DNA of 64,000 nt from UBA1206 sp050953105 (GTDB lineage: Bacteria; Bacillota; Clostridia; Oscillospirales; CAG-382): assembly GCA_050953105.1 (NCBI GenBank), contig JBMNMA010000009.1:186001-250000 (forward strand), given 5' to 3'. Positions 1-8,541 of the stretch are shown here, one piece after another. A model generated the notes under the pieces. The model had not been told where the DNA came from, made no database searches, and worked only from the letters and a program-made list of their open reading frames with translations. How positions within the stretch are numbered: the stretch's first letter is position 1; each line of letters opens with the position of its first letter. The position numbers and the translations under genes were made by a program.

Positions 1-1
1 C

Positions 2-1732
2 CCTGAACCGCTGCCCACTGCGTCAAGAATTAAGGTAAAAAGAGGACTTATAAAAAAAGAAATAGAGCAGGGGACCTTTGTCTGCAAGCAGCTTTCCATA
101 ACCGGCAGCCCCGTTGCCTTTGAAATGGGTAAAGTCCAATCAACCCCCCAACCAAAGAAACCGGAAATTAATGAAACTGAAATAATATGCGAAAGCCCGT
201 CGCTTGAGTCAATTAAGCAAAAAATTAAGGAATGCTTTGCTGACGAACTGCTTATAGATGCCGCCACCATCTCAGACGACGCCAGCTTTACCGACGACAT
301 TGAGTGCGACTCCCTCCACAGGCTTGGCGCATTGATGAGGATAGAAAACGAGCTTGGTGTTATCATACCCGAAGAATCCTACGAATACTGCCAGACAGTA
401 AGCGACCTTGCATCGGTTATACTGTCCCTTACCGACACCGGGGAGGTAAAGGTCTGCCGCAAGGCGGAAGGGGAGGTTACCCCCATAACCGACTTTACAC
501 AAAGCCCCGAATACAAGGAATTTGCAAAGCGGTTTGAGTGTATCGGCTCGTCCAAAAACCCCTATTTTATATGCCATGAATCCCCCCTTAAGGATACTTC
601 TCTTATGAGCGGCAAGGAAGTCCTTAACTTCGGCTCATACAATTATGTGGGTATGTCGGGGCGGAAAGAGGTAAACGAGGCTGCAAAAGCGGCAATAGAC
701 AAATACGGCACCTCAGCCAGCGGCTCCCGGCTTTTGGCAGGTGAAAAAGAGCTGTATCAGGTGCTTGAAAAAGAAATTGCCCAATGGAAACACGCCGAGG
801 CCGCCCTTGTTCTGGTAGGCGGACATTCCACCAACGTTACCGTGGTAGGTAACTTCTGCGGCAAGAAAGACCTTATAGTATATGACGCCCTATCCCACAA
901 TTCTATACACGAGGGCTGCCGGCTGTCGGATGCCGTTGCCATCCCCTTCCCCCATAACGATTATGTTGCCCTTGACAATCTGTTAAAGACAAGGCGGAGC
1001 AAGTATGAAAAGGTGCTTATCGTGGTGGAAGGCGCATACAGCATGGACGGTGATATCGCCCCCATACCCGAGATTGTGGCAATTAAAAAGAAATACGGCT
1101 GCTTCCTTATGGTTGACGAGGCTCATTCGGCTTGTGTCATAGGCAAAACCGGGGGCGGAGTTGACGAATATTTCGATCTTGATCCCAATGATATAGACAT
1201 TAAAATGGGAACCCTGTCAAAAGGTCTTGGCGCCTGCGGCGGCTATATAGCCGGACGGCGTGAGCTTATTGAGTATATGCGCTACAATATACCCGGTTTT
1301 GTGTTCTCGGTAGGCATTTCCCCCGCCCTTGCGGCAGCGGTGCTGGAATCTATCAGATTACTGCGCAGCAACCCGTCTATAATCGAGGACCTTCACCGCA
1401 ACATAAGTGTGTTTATGGAGGAAGCAAGAAAGCGCAGCCTTAACACCTGCCTTGCAGGGGAAACGGCTATAATCCCCGTTTTAGTTGGGGAGGATACCGA
1501 TGCCTTTGCTTTATCCAACCGGCTCTATGAGCTTGGGGTATTCGTCCCCCCGGCGGTGTTCCCGGCGGTGCCCAAAGGCCAGGCAAGGCTTAGGTTTTGC
1601 GTAATTTCCGACCATAAACCCGAACAGATTTCAAAAGCCCTTGACCTGCTTGTCCAAGCCGCAGATGAACTGGGAATAAAACTCCCTTCACCTGATGATG
1701 TTAAGGCAAAAGCCCCGGTTTCGGTCAGATAA
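2..1732 (+). CDS. Acyl ligase (C-terminal end)-ACP-alpha-oxoamine synthase fusion, 5'-truncated by window edge
   Basis: The reading frame is open from base 2, so the gene starts before the window; an ATG at 125 is internal. The first ~30 residues contain LPTASRIKVKR, which resembles the C-terminal catalytic-lysine motif of long-chain acyl-CoA/AMP ligases (compare TTTNKVKR in the ligase ending at 50324). Next is an acyl carrier protein domain with phosphopantetheine serine in DDIECDSL (Ser codon 311-313). The C-terminal ~400 residues are a PLP-dependent alpha-oxoamine synthase of the KBL/BioF/serine palmitoyltransferase family, with VDEAHS and the PLP-lysine motif TLSKGLGACGG. Known family chemistry is decarboxylative condensation of an amino acid with an acyl thioester. 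I infer that the protein activates a fatty acid, loads it on its own ACP and condenses it with an amino acid, giving a sphingoid-base-like or amino-ketone product. The amino acid is not readable from sequence. A terminator follows. Confidence 0.82.
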   Translation, partial: PEPLPTASRIKVKRGLIKKEIEQGTFVCKQLSITGSPVAFEMGKVQSTPQPKKPEINETEIICESPSLESIKQKIKECFADELLIDAATISDDASFTDDIECDSLHRLGALMRIENELGVIIPEESYEYCQTVSDLASVILSLTDTGEVKVCRKAEGEVTPITDFTQSPEYKEFAKRFECIGSSKNPYFICHESPLKDTSLMSGKEVLNFGSYNYVGMSGRKEVNEAAKAAIDKYGTSASGSRLLAGEKELYQVLEKEIAQWKHAEAALVLVGGHSTNVTVVGNFCGKKDLIVYDALSHNSIHEGCRLSDAVAIPFPHNDYVALDNLLKTRRSKYEKVLIVVEGAYSMDGDIAPIPEIVAIKKKYGCFLMVDEAHSACVIGKTGGGVDEYFDLDPNDIDIKMGTLSKGLGACGGYIAGRRELIEYMRYNIPGFVFSVGISPALAAAVLESIRLLRSNPSIIEDLHRNISVFMEEARKRSLNTCLAGETAIIPVLVGEDTDAFALSNRLYELGVFVPPAVFPAVPKGQARLRFCVISDHKPEQISKALDLLVQAADELGIKLPSPDDVKAKAPVSVR

Positions 1733-1750
1733 GAAATTGAATATAAATTA

Positions 1751-1789
1751 TCCCCCGGCAAAAAAACATTGCCGGGGGATATATTTTTT
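1751..1789 (+). terminator. Rho-independent terminator after the ligase-ACP-oxoamine synthase gene
   Basis: A 10-bp stem (1751-1760 with 1770-1779, tcccccggca/tgccggggga) is followed by ATATTTTTTA. It lies 19 nt after the stop codon. Confidence 0.85.
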
Positions 1790-1848
1790 ATAGCTGATAT
1801 CAGTTAACAGGAATTAATAATAAATTGTTAAGACAAGTAAATTGACTC

Positions 1849-1877
1849 TTGATTTTTTATAACCGCAGGTGTATAAT
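1849..1877 (+). promoter_or_regulatory. SigA-type promoter for tRNA-Val
   Basis: TTGATT (1849-1854), a 17-nt spacer and TATAAT (1872-1877), ending 12 nt before the mature tRNA 5' end. Confidence 0.75.
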
Positions 1878-1889
1878 AAATTCGCTTAT

Positions 1890-1966
1890 GGAGGCGTAGC
1901 TCAGTTGGTCAGAGCGCACGGTTCACATCCGTGAGGTCATGGGTTCGAGCCCCCTCGTCTCCACCA
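1890..1966 (+). tRNA. tRNA-Val (anticodon CAC), CCA encoded
   Basis: Full cloverleaf: acceptor GGAGGCG pairs with CGTCTCC (one G-U), D-stem GCTC/GAGC, anticodon stem CACGG/CCGTG with loop TTCACAT giving anticodon CAC (reads GUG), T-loop TTCGAGC, then ACCA. The T-stem has one T-C mismatch (positions 50/64). It has its own promoter and terminator and is a single-gene transcription unit. Confidence 0.95.
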
Positions 1967-1980
1967 CCAAAATAAAAAAT

Positions 1981-2024
1981 AATAAACCCTAGGCAGTTTA
2001 ATTTGATCTAGGGTTTATTTTTTT
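1981..2024 (+). terminator. Terminator of the tRNA-Val transcript
   Basis: A 12-bp perfect stem AATAAACCCTAG (1981-1992) / CTAGGGTTTATT (2008-2019) runs into a seven-T tract. Confidence 0.88.
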
Positions 2025-2062
2025 ACATAATTGTAATTATAGGTAATTATGGAGGGATTTGC

Positions 2063-2779
2063 ATGAAAAAAGCGATTATTATCGGCGCAAGCAGCGGAAT
2101 AGGTAAAGAACTTGCGAAAATTTTATCCAAAAACCAATACATACTGGGACTTGCAGCAAGAAGAGTTGAATTGTTAAATAACCTTCAGGATGAATTGAAA
2201 ACAGAAACCTATGTCAAATATATTGATATTTCAAAACCCGAGGAAGCGATGAATAAGCTTTCCGAGCTGATTGACGAAATGAAGAATGTCGATTTAATTG
2301 TTATCACATCCGGGACAGGGCATATCAATCACGAGCTTGACTGGCAAAAGGAAAAGGAAACTATTGACGTAAATGTAAGCGGAGTTACGGCAATGATAAA
2401 CGTAGCGTTAAAATACTTTATTAAAAAGAATTCCGGCCATCTTGCGGTTATATCCTCGGTAGCTGCTTTAAGAGGCGGCAGAGAAAGCCCCGCATACAAT
2501 GCTTCAAAAGCCTATATTTCCAACTATCTTGAAGGTATAAGATGCAAGGTTAAAAAATCAGGCATGAATATTACCGTAACCGACATCAGGCCGGGACTGG
2601 TTGATACCGCAATGGCTATGGGGGAAGGATTGTTTTGGGTTCAGCCGGTTGAAAAAGCCGCAAAACAGATATATATAAAGATTGTCAAAAAGAAATATAT
2701 AGCCTATGTTACAAAAAGGTGGGGTGTGATGGCTTTTATAATGAAACGCATCCCTAATAGGCTTTTATATAAAATATAA
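2063..2779 (+). CDS. Short-chain dehydrogenase/reductase (SDR)
   Basis: This 238-residue protein is a classical SDR. The N-terminal Rossmann glycine motif is GASSGIGKE, the central region carries TSGTG, the active site has the Ser in VISSVAA, and YNASK supplies the catalytic Tyr and Lys. Such enzymes oxidise or reduce a carbonyl/alcohol with NAD(P)(H); the substrate cannot be told from sequence. The C-terminus (FIMKRIPNRLLYKI) is basic and could contact the membrane. A good SD (GGAGGG, 2050-2055) precedes the ATG at 2063. It stands alone between the tRNA-Val terminator and a decayed minus-strand gene. Confidence 0.85.
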   Translation: MKKAIIIGASSGIGKELAKILSKNQYILGLAARRVELLNNLQDELKTETYVKYIDISKPEEAMNKLSELIDEMKNVDLIVITSGTGHINHELDWQKEKETIDVNVSGVTAMINVALKYFIKKNSGHLAVISSVAALRGGRESPAYNASKAYISNYLEGIRCKVKKSGMNITVTDIRPGLVDTAMAMGEGLFWVQPVEKAAKQIYIKIVKKKYIAYVTKRWGVMAFIMKRIPNRLLYKI

Positions 2780-2834
2780 TTTGATTGTTAACGTGTTTTA
2801 CTAATTGCAGAATGTTTAGATTTTGCTAAATACT

Positions 2835-3208
2835 TTAATAGTTATTAATATCCAGATGATAGCCATGGGCGATATCAAACGCCAATTCTTCAGGAAGAAT
2901 AATATAGCATTAATCAAAAGCTTCATCTGAAAGCACATATAGAGATTCTTCTCAAAATATAAATAAAATTCATACGATACTGCTTCAAGAGCAAAATATT
3001 TTCCTTCCGGTAAATATTCATCCGACAACTTGCTGCTTTCCCAGCTTTCGGTCAAGTCTTCGTCCGAACTTTAAATCGTGCTTGTGAGACTATTGCTTTC
3101 CTTTGTATCCACAGCCGAGGACGAGGAGTTGTCAACAGAAGTTTTGCCGCATGAAATAAGTCCAACAAGTAATAAACCGGTAAGAGTAAAAACAAGAAAC
3201 TTTTTCAT
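2835..3208 (-). pseudogene. Decayed small lipoprotein gene (in-frame stops plus frameshift)
   Basis: On the minus strand an ATG at 3208-3206 has an excellent SD (AGGAGGG). It opens a lipoprotein signal peptide (MKKFLVF..., lipobox LISC) and a Ser/Asp-rich linker, then meets TAA at 3073-3071 (codon 46). The same frame stays open afterwards (SSDEDLTESWESSKL...) until about 2960. There the natural-looking sequence moves to another frame (EESLYVLSDEAFD), meets a second TAA, and continues as ILPEELAFDIAHGYHLDINN to a stop at 2835. Three independent lesions argue for decay rather than one sequencing error. The intact ancestor would have been roughly 120 residues. Family not recognised. A secreted 45-residue N-terminal peptide could still be made. 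Confidence 0.65.
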
Positions 3209-3471
3209 AAAACCCTCCTAAAAATAATGAAGTTTTTTTGATTTCTCCACGAATTTTTAATTATGTTTTTTTGCCTTTTATAAACTCATAAAGTTTGGCT
3301 ATTGCCATTTTACATATAAAAGCAGTAAATGTTAACATGTGGCAGATATTTTAACACAACATTTATTAAATGCAGGAATGTAAAAAGCAATTAAACGGGA
3401 AATGGCAATGAATATAATGATTAATATTATAAATGCTAAGGAAAATACTAAACTGTAAAAAAAGGCTATGC

Positions 3472-3500
3472 TTGACAAAGCCACAAAATGGTAGTATAAA
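3472..3500 (+). promoter_or_regulatory. nagZ: Promoter for the NagZ-like lipoprotein gene
   Basis: TTGACA (3472-3477), 17 nt, TATAAA (3495-3500). The predicted transcription start is near 3507, only about 11 nt before the ATG at 3518, so the leader is extremely short. I see nothing else in the AT-rich stretch 3209-3471. Confidence 0.7.
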
Positions 3501-3517
3501 GGTTTTGGGTGATTAAT

Positions 3518-4678
3518 ATGCCAAAAAAGCTTTTTATTTTACTTCTTGTTTTTATGCTTTTAATTTCCGGCTGCGGAAGAAATACAAATAACGATAATTC
3601 GGATGCCGTAAGCGGCAGTGAAAGTTCAGGAGAAACATCAAGTGATGTTTCGTCCGACCCTGTGGATGAATATGCAAAAAGCATAATATCCGAAATGTCC
3701 CTTGAGGAAAAGGTGGGACAGCTGTTTTTTGTAAGGCTAAGGAAGGATATGGCCATAGATGACATAAACACCTACCATGTGGGCGGGTTTATTATGTATG
3801 CCATTGACTTTGAAAACGAGGACAAGGCATCGGTAACAGCCTTAATTGCCGGCTTTCAGGCGGCATCAAAGCTGCCTTTGCTTATTGGCGTCGACGAGGA
3901 GGGGGGAACGGTTACAAGGGTAAGCCGTTATTCCGCCTTTAGGGATAGTAAGTTTTTATCCCCTCAGGAGCTTTACAATTCTGGCGGTTTTGAGCAAATA
4001 AAAAGCGATACTATTGAAAAATCCCGGCTTTTGCTTGGTCTTGGGATAAACGTCAATCTTGCTCCGGTGGCGGATGTTTCTACAAATCCAACGGATTTTA
4101 TTTATCAGCGCTCCTTAGGCAAGGATGCCCATCAAACCGCCGAATATGTAAAAACCGTTGTTACGGTTATGAAAAACGAAAATATAGGCAGCGTGATTAA
4201 GCATTTCCCCGGATACGGCAATAACGAGGACACCCACACAGGTATTGCCATTGATGAAAGGGATTACAACACCTTTGTAAACAGCGATTTTATACCCTTT
4301 ACTGCCGGTATAGAAAACGGTACCGGTGCGGTTATGATAAGCCATAATGTCGTCAAATGTATGGACGGCGACAAGCCTGCTTCGCTGTCGGAAAAAGTTA
4401 TCGGCATATTGCGTAATGACTTAGGCTTTGACGGTGTGGTAATGTGCGACGACCTGGGTATGGACGCCATTAAGAAATACACCGGCGACAATAATGCCGC
4501 CGTCCTTGCGGTGATGGCAGGGAACGATATGCTTTTAGGCTCCAACTTTGTCACCTATATTCCGGCGGTTATAAAGGCGGTGGAGGACGGTGTTATACCT
4601 GTGGAACGCATTGACGAGGCAGTTCTAAGGGTGCTCAAATGGAAAATATCCCTGGGACTCATAAAGATTGAAAACTGA
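3518..4678 (+). CDS. nagZ: Beta-N-acetylhexosaminidase-like lipoprotein, glycoside hydrolase family 3 (NagZ type)
   Basis: The 386-residue protein starts with a lipoprotein signal peptide (MPKKLFILLLVF..., lipobox ISGC) and a Ser/Asp-rich linker. A GH3 barrel follows, with GVDEEGGTVTR, the NagZ signature KHFPGYGNNEDTHTG and the VMCDDLGMDAI region. Family enzymes remove terminal beta-GlcNAc, typically from muropeptides or chitin fragments. The lipid anchor places it outside the membrane. I chose ATG 3518 over the in-frame GTG at 3509 because the SD-like GGTGAT (3508-3513) and the promoter crowd the GTG. nagA and nagB further along could process released GlcNAc-6-P, but they lie in another operon. 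Confidence 0.88.
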   Translation: MPKKLFILLLVFMLLISGCGRNTNNDNSDAVSGSESSGETSSDVSSDPVDEYAKSIISEMSLEEKVGQLFFVRLRKDMAIDDINTYHVGGFIMYAIDFENEDKASVTALIAGFQAASKLPLLIGVDEEGGTVTRVSRYSAFRDSKFLSPQELYNSGGFEQIKSDTIEKSRLLLGLGINVNLAPVADVSTNPTDFIYQRSLGKDAHQTAEYVKTVVTVMKNENIGSVIKHFPGYGNNEDTHTGIAIDERDYNTFVNSDFIPFTAGIENGTGAVMISHNVVKCMDGDKPASLSEKVIGILRNDLGFDGVVMCDDLGMDAIKKYTGDNNAAVLAVMAGNDMLLGSNFVTYIPAVIKAVEDGVIPVERIDEAVLRVLKWKISLGLIKIEN

Positions 4679-4697
4679 ATTAATATAAAAGTTAATA

Positions 4698-4726
4698 TTG
4701 ACTAATTATTTTTATAATGATATAAT
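4698..4726 (+). promoter_or_regulatory. Promoter for the DUF362/pyridoxal kinase pair
   Basis: TTGACT (4698-4703), 17 nt, TATAAT (4721-4726). The -35 also reads as an in-frame TTG start of the next gene, so that upstream start is rejected. Confidence 0.78.
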
Positions 4727-4754
4727 CAACCATAAAAATCAAAGGGTGCCGATA

Positions 4755-5921
4755 ATGCCTGACGTTGCAATAACCGCCTGCAATAGCTATGATATTTCAG
4801 AATGTAAAAACGCCCTTGAAAGGGTTATAGCCCAATCCGGAGGTCTTGATTTTATTAAAGAAGGCACAAGGATTGTCATAAAAGCCAACCTTGTGGCAGG
4901 AATAAAGCCCGAAAAAGCGGCCGTAACCCATCCCGCCATGCTTTGCGCCCTTGCGGAGCTTCTAACCGAAAAAGGAGCAAAGGTGGTTGTGGGGGACTCC
5001 CCCGGAGGGATATACTCGGCGGTATATGTCAACCGCATATACTCAATTTCGGGTGTCAGGGAAGTGGAAAAGCACGGTGCAAGGCTAAACGTGAATTTCG
5101 GCCAAGCGTTGGCTAAATACCCCGACGCAAAAGTGGCGAAGGAGTTTTTCTACACCACCTATCTTGATGAAGCTGATTACATTATCAACTTCTGCAAGTT
5201 AAAAACACATGGTATGATGGGAATGTCGGCGGGGGTAAAAAATATGTTCGGTGTTGTCCCCGGCATTATAAAGCCCGAATACCATTACAAATACACAAAT
5301 CAGCTTGATTTTGCCGGAATGATTGTGGATTTAAACGACTATTTCAAGCCGGTGCTTACCATCTGCGATGCCGTTGAGGGTATGGAGGGAAACGGCCCCA
5401 CCGCCGGAACTCCACGAAAAATCGGTGCGGTTATCGCATCAAAATCCCCTCATAAGCTGGACCTGCTTTGCGCCAGGCTTATAGGCTATGAAATAGCGGA
5501 TATTCCCACCCTTGAGGTAGCATACCGGCTGGGTTATATACCCGAAAAATGCGAAATGCTTGATATTTACGGGGATTATAATAGCTTCATTATCCCCGAC
5601 TATAAAAAGGTAAACTCCAACCGTTCGGTGAAGTTTTTAAGCGATTCCAAATCGTTTACCGGCCGACTGGTGGGCAAAGCTTTTTCAAGAGCACTGCGGT
5701 CGAGGCCGGTGCTTAAAAAGAGCGAATGCATAGGATGCGCCGAATGCTTTAAGGTGTGTCCCGCAAGGGCAATCGAAATGAAAAACAAAAAGCCGGTTAT
5801 AAGCCGCAAAGAATGCATATCCTGCTTCTGCTGTCAGGAATTCTGCCCCAAAGGGGCAATGAAGGTAAAGCGGTCGGTTGTTGCCCGGGTAATCGGCGGA
5901 GGAAGCAAAGGAAGTAAATAA
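4755..5921 (+). CDS. DUF362 domain iron-sulfur protein with C-terminal 2[4Fe-4S] ferredoxin domain
   Basis: A 388-residue protein with an N-terminal DUF362 domain (starting near PDVAITACNS, with VIKANLVAG and NFCKLKTHGMMGMSAGVKN) and a C-terminal bicluster ferredoxin (CIGCAECFKVCP then CISCFCCQEFCP). DUF362 proteins are common in anaerobes and their reaction is not established; the clusters imply electron transfer. The start at ATG 4755 is set by the SD-like AAAGGGTG and by a promoter covering the alternative upstream start. Only 12 nt separate it from the next gene, so the two are probably co-transcribed. Confidence 0.85.
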   Translation: MPDVAITACNSYDISECKNALERVIAQSGGLDFIKEGTRIVIKANLVAGIKPEKAAVTHPAMLCALAELLTEKGAKVVVGDSPGGIYSAVYVNRIYSISGVREVEKHGARLNVNFGQALAKYPDAKVAKEFFYTTYLDEADYIINFCKLKTHGMMGMSAGVKNMFGVVPGIIKPEYHYKYTNQLDFAGMIVDLNDYFKPVLTICDAVEGMEGNGPTAGTPRKIGAVIASKSPHKLDLLCARLIGYEIADIPTLEVAYRLGYIPEKCEMLDIYGDYNSFIIPDYKKVNSNRSVKFLSDSKSFTGRLVGKAFSRALRSRPVLKKSECIGCAECFKVCPARAIEMKNKKPVISRKECISCFCCQEFCPKGAMKVKRSVVARVIGGGSKGSK

Positions 5922-5933
5922 ACGGAGGTTTTT

Positions 5934-6767
5934 ATGAAAAGAATAGTTACCATTCAGGATATATCCTGCCTTGGGAAATGCTCCCTGACGGTGGCGCTCC
6001 CCATTATATCTGCCGCAGGTGTGGAGGCGGCGGTTATTCCCACTGCGGTGCTTTCCACCCACACCATGTTCACCGGCTGGACTTTCAGGGATTTAACCGA
6101 CGACATAATCCCCATAATCAACCATTGGGAAAAGGAAGGCTTTAACTTTTCGGCGGTTTACACCGGATATCTGGGAAGTTTCAGGCAGCTTGAAATAGTT
6201 TCGTCAATTTTCGACATATATAAAGCCAAAAATGCCATTGTTCTGGTTGACCCGGTAATGGCCGACAACGGTGTGTTATACAAAGGCTTTACACCCGAAT
6301 TCGCCGCCGAAATGGCCAAGCTCTGCAGCAAGGCGGATATTGTGGTTCCCAACATAACCGAGGCCTCCTTTATGCTTAATATGCCCTACAAGGAAAAATA
6401 CGACGAGGGGTATATAAAGGATATGCTTAAAGGCTTATGCGGCCTTGGAGCCAAGGTAGCGGTTCTTACCGGCGTTTCCTTTGAGGAAAACAAACTTGGT
6501 GTAATGTCCTACAACAACGAAACCGGGGAATACTTCAGCTATTACAGAGAACGCATACCCGTAAACTTCCACGGCACCGGGGACGTGTTTGCGTCCGCTC
6601 TGCTTGGAGCATTGATGAACAACAAAACCGTGGGTGACGCATTAAAGGTGGCGGTGGATTATACGGTTGAGTGCATTTCCACCACCCTTAAAGACCCCGA
6701 ACACAATAAATACGGCGTAAATTTTGAAAAGGTATTGCCCTATCTTATTGACCGGCTTAATAACTAA
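5934..6767 (+). CDS. Pyridoxal/pyridoxamine kinase (PdxK/PdxY family)
   Basis: 277 residues, the usual length for this ribokinase-superfamily enzyme. It begins MKRIVTIQDISCLGKCSL and carries VDPVMADNG, VVPNITEA (nucleotide/substrate site) and the C-terminal anion-hole motif HGTGDVFAS with the catalytic Asp. It phosphorylates pyridoxal, pyridoxamine or pyridoxine for PLP salvage in the cytoplasm. SD GGAGG lies just upstream and a terminator lies 4 nt after the stop. Confidence 0.9.
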   Translation: MKRIVTIQDISCLGKCSLTVALPIISAAGVEAAVIPTAVLSTHTMFTGWTFRDLTDDIIPIINHWEKEGFNFSAVYTGYLGSFRQLEIVSSIFDIYKAKNAIVLVDPVMADNGVLYKGFTPEFAAEMAKLCSKADIVVPNITEASFMLNMPYKEKYDEGYIKDMLKGLCGLGAKVAVLTGVSFEENKLGVMSYNNETGEYFSYYRERIPVNFHGTGDVFASALLGALMNNKTVGDALKVAVDYTVECISTTLKDPEHNKYGVNFEKVLPYLIDRLNN

Positions 6768-6771
6768 AAGC

Positions 6772-6803
6772 AACCCGCAGGGAAGTAACCCTGCGGGTTT
6801 TTT
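6772..6803 (+). terminator. Bidirectional-type terminator after the pyridoxal kinase gene
   Basis: Stem AACCCGCAGGG (6772-6782) / CCCTGCGGGTT (6789-6799) followed by TTTTTT. It lies between convergent genes. Confidence 0.88.
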
Positions 6804-6841
6804 GTTAGATTGATAAGTTTTATCATTAAACTATAAATATC

Positions 6842-7750
6842 TTATTTTTCTCCCGGCACCACAAATTTTATTGCTTTGGGGACTATTTCAACGGTAAATC
6901 TGGTTATATTTATAACCTCACCGTCAACCGAAATGCAAAACTTAGTATCGGGTGATTCACATTCAACCACCTTGCCCTGCCGGTAGGTCATCATTCCGTC
7001 AAAACGGGGGTCGTCAAGATGTTTTCCTTCCCGGTATTTGCCGGCAAGGCGTAAAAATGTTAAAACCGAAACGGGACGGGCAAGACATACCTCAATAAGC
7101 CCGTCGTTGTTTTTTGCCCTGGGGGCGCATTTAAAGTGTCCCCCTACATAGCTGCCGTTGGCTATGGTGCAAAGCAATAGTTCGCCGGAGTTGATTTTTT
7201 CGCCGTCCACATAAACCGTGCATTTATTTTTCATACCGGTGAAAAGTCCGAGGGCAATACCCGTATAATAGGAATTTCTGCCGCCTATAACCGGCTTTCG
7301 CTTGATATTGAATATGGTTTTGGCCACCACGCTGTCAAAGCCGAAGGATATAACGTTTGCCGCATACCGTTCACCGATTTTCAGCAGATCGATTTCCTCT
7401 ACGACCCCTTCTATGTTAAGCGGCAGATTTATAAACCTTTCCTTGCCGCCGTAGTGCTTTACAAAATCGTCGCCGCTGCCGCAGGGATAGCAGGCAACCT
7501 CGGCATGGCTATGTCCCACAGCGCCGTTTACAACCTCGTTTAACGTGCCGTCCCCGCCGCAGGCATAAAATCTGACAGGATGGCTGTTTTCCATACAGTA
7601 GGCATGGACGAACTTTGTGGCGTCAAGGGGGCGGGAGGTAACGTAAATTTCATAATCGATAAGCTTTTTATAGCTTTCCAATGCCGATTTTATTTCATCA
7701 TAGGGGTTTTTGGTTCCCGCCGCTGGGTTGACAACGAAAATGTGCTTCAT
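6842..7750 (-). CDS. Diacylglycerol kinase family lipid kinase (DagK/YegS type)
   Basis: 302 residues from the ATG at 7750. The N-terminal VVNPAAGTKNP, ACGGDGTLNEVVNG (nucleotide-binding GGDGT) and PCGSGDDFVKHYG motifs identify the DAGK catalytic family; the C-terminal half is the beta-rich YegS domain. Members phosphorylate diacylglycerol or related lipids with ATP at the membrane surface. I chose ATG 7750 over a longer reading because it matches the family N-terminus and has GGGAG upstream. It is divergent from the two-component operon. Confidence 0.85.
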   Translation of the reverse strand: MKHIFVVNPAAGTKNPYDEIKSALESYKKLIDYEIYVTSRPLDATKFVHAYCMENSHPVRFYACGGDGTLNEVVNGAVGHSHAEVACYPCGSGDDFVKHYGGKERFINLPLNIEGVVEEIDLLKIGERYAANVISFGFDSVVAKTIFNIKRKPVIGGRNSYYTGIALGLFTGMKNKCTVYVDGEKINSGELLLCTIANGSYVGGHFKCAPRAKNNDGLIEVCLARPVSVLTFLRLAGKYREGKHLDDPRFDGMMTYRQGKVVECESPDTKFCISVDGEVINITRFTVEIVPKAIKFVVPGEK

Positions 7751-7798
7751 AAGTTTATACTCCCGGTTTGCTATTGGCAGATTTTTTAAAAATATATA

Positions 7799-7827
7799 TT
7801 GATATTTGCCTTCAACTATGGCATAAT
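7799..7827 (+). promoter_or_regulatory. Promoter for the two-component system
   Basis: TTGATA (7799-7804), 17 nt, CATAAT (7822-7827). The predicted start is about 27 nt before the response-regulator ATG. Confidence 0.65.
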
Positions 7828-7860
7828 TTAAGGAAACAAACAAGCGAAGGAGAGTTTTTA

Positions 7861-8532
7861 ATGTATAGAATTCTTGTGGTTGAGGACGACAACGAACTTC
7901 GCAATTTATTTATGCGGGTGCTTTCCAAAAACGGCTACAAGGCTTTCGGTGCCACAGACGGGGACGAGGCAATGAATATTATAAAAGGCGATTATATTGA
8001 CCTGGTAATTTCCGATATAATGATGCCCAACATGGACGGGTATGAGCTTATTAAAAAGTTAAGGGACATGGGTTCATCCATACCCGTGCTTATAATTACC
8101 GCAAAGGACGGCTTTAAGGATATGCAGCAGGGCTTTATGACGGGTGCCGACGATTATATGGTAAAGCCGGTAAATGTAAACGAGATGGTGCTGCGTGTCG
8201 GGGCGCTGTTAAGGCGTGCCCAGATACTTTCAGAACGTATGCAGACAATAGGGGGCTTTACCCTTGAATACGACTCAATGACGGTGGTTTCGGGCAACAG
8301 CCGTGAGATTTTGCCCCAAAAGGAATTTTTGCTGTTGTACAAGCTGGTATCCTGCCCCAACCGTATATTCACCCGCCGTCAGCTTATGGACGATATATGG
8401 GGGGTTGATTCCGAAACCGAGGAGCGGACGGTGGATGTGCACATAAACCGCTTAAGGGATAAATTCAGGGATAATCCTGATTTTGAAATTGTAACCGTCC
8501 GTGGCCTTGGCTACAAAGCGGTGAGAAAATAA
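7861..8532 (+). CDS. OmpR/PhoB-family response regulator
   Basis: 223 residues from ATG 7861, which has SD GGAGAG. The N-terminal receiver has the acidic pair ED-D (residues 8-10), the phospho-acceptor Asp52 in VISDIMMP and a conserved Lys in MVKPVN. The C-terminal winged helix ends with RTVDVHINRLRDKF and VRGLGYKAV. It binds DNA as a dimer after phosphorylation by its partner kinase, which starts 9 nt downstream. Regulon unknown; the adjacent lipid kinase, glycosyltransferase and lipoprotein hint at envelope control (inference). Confidence 0.93.
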   Translation: MYRILVVEDDNELRNLFMRVLSKNGYKAFGATDGDEAMNIIKGDYIDLVISDIMMPNMDGYELIKKLRDMGSSIPVLIITAKDGFKDMQQGFMTGADDYMVKPVNVNEMVLRVGALLRRAQILSERMQTIGGFTLEYDSMTVVSGNSREILPQKEFLLLYKLVSCPNRIFTRRQLMDDIWGVDSETEERTVDVHINRLRDKFRDNPDFEIVTVRGLGYKAVRK

Positions 8533-8541
8533 GGGATAAAC

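Noticed and set aside
1890..1966. tRNA-Val as an integration site for a mobile element
   Set aside because: No integrase, no repeated tRNA 3' end and no phage-like genes were found in the flanking sequence.
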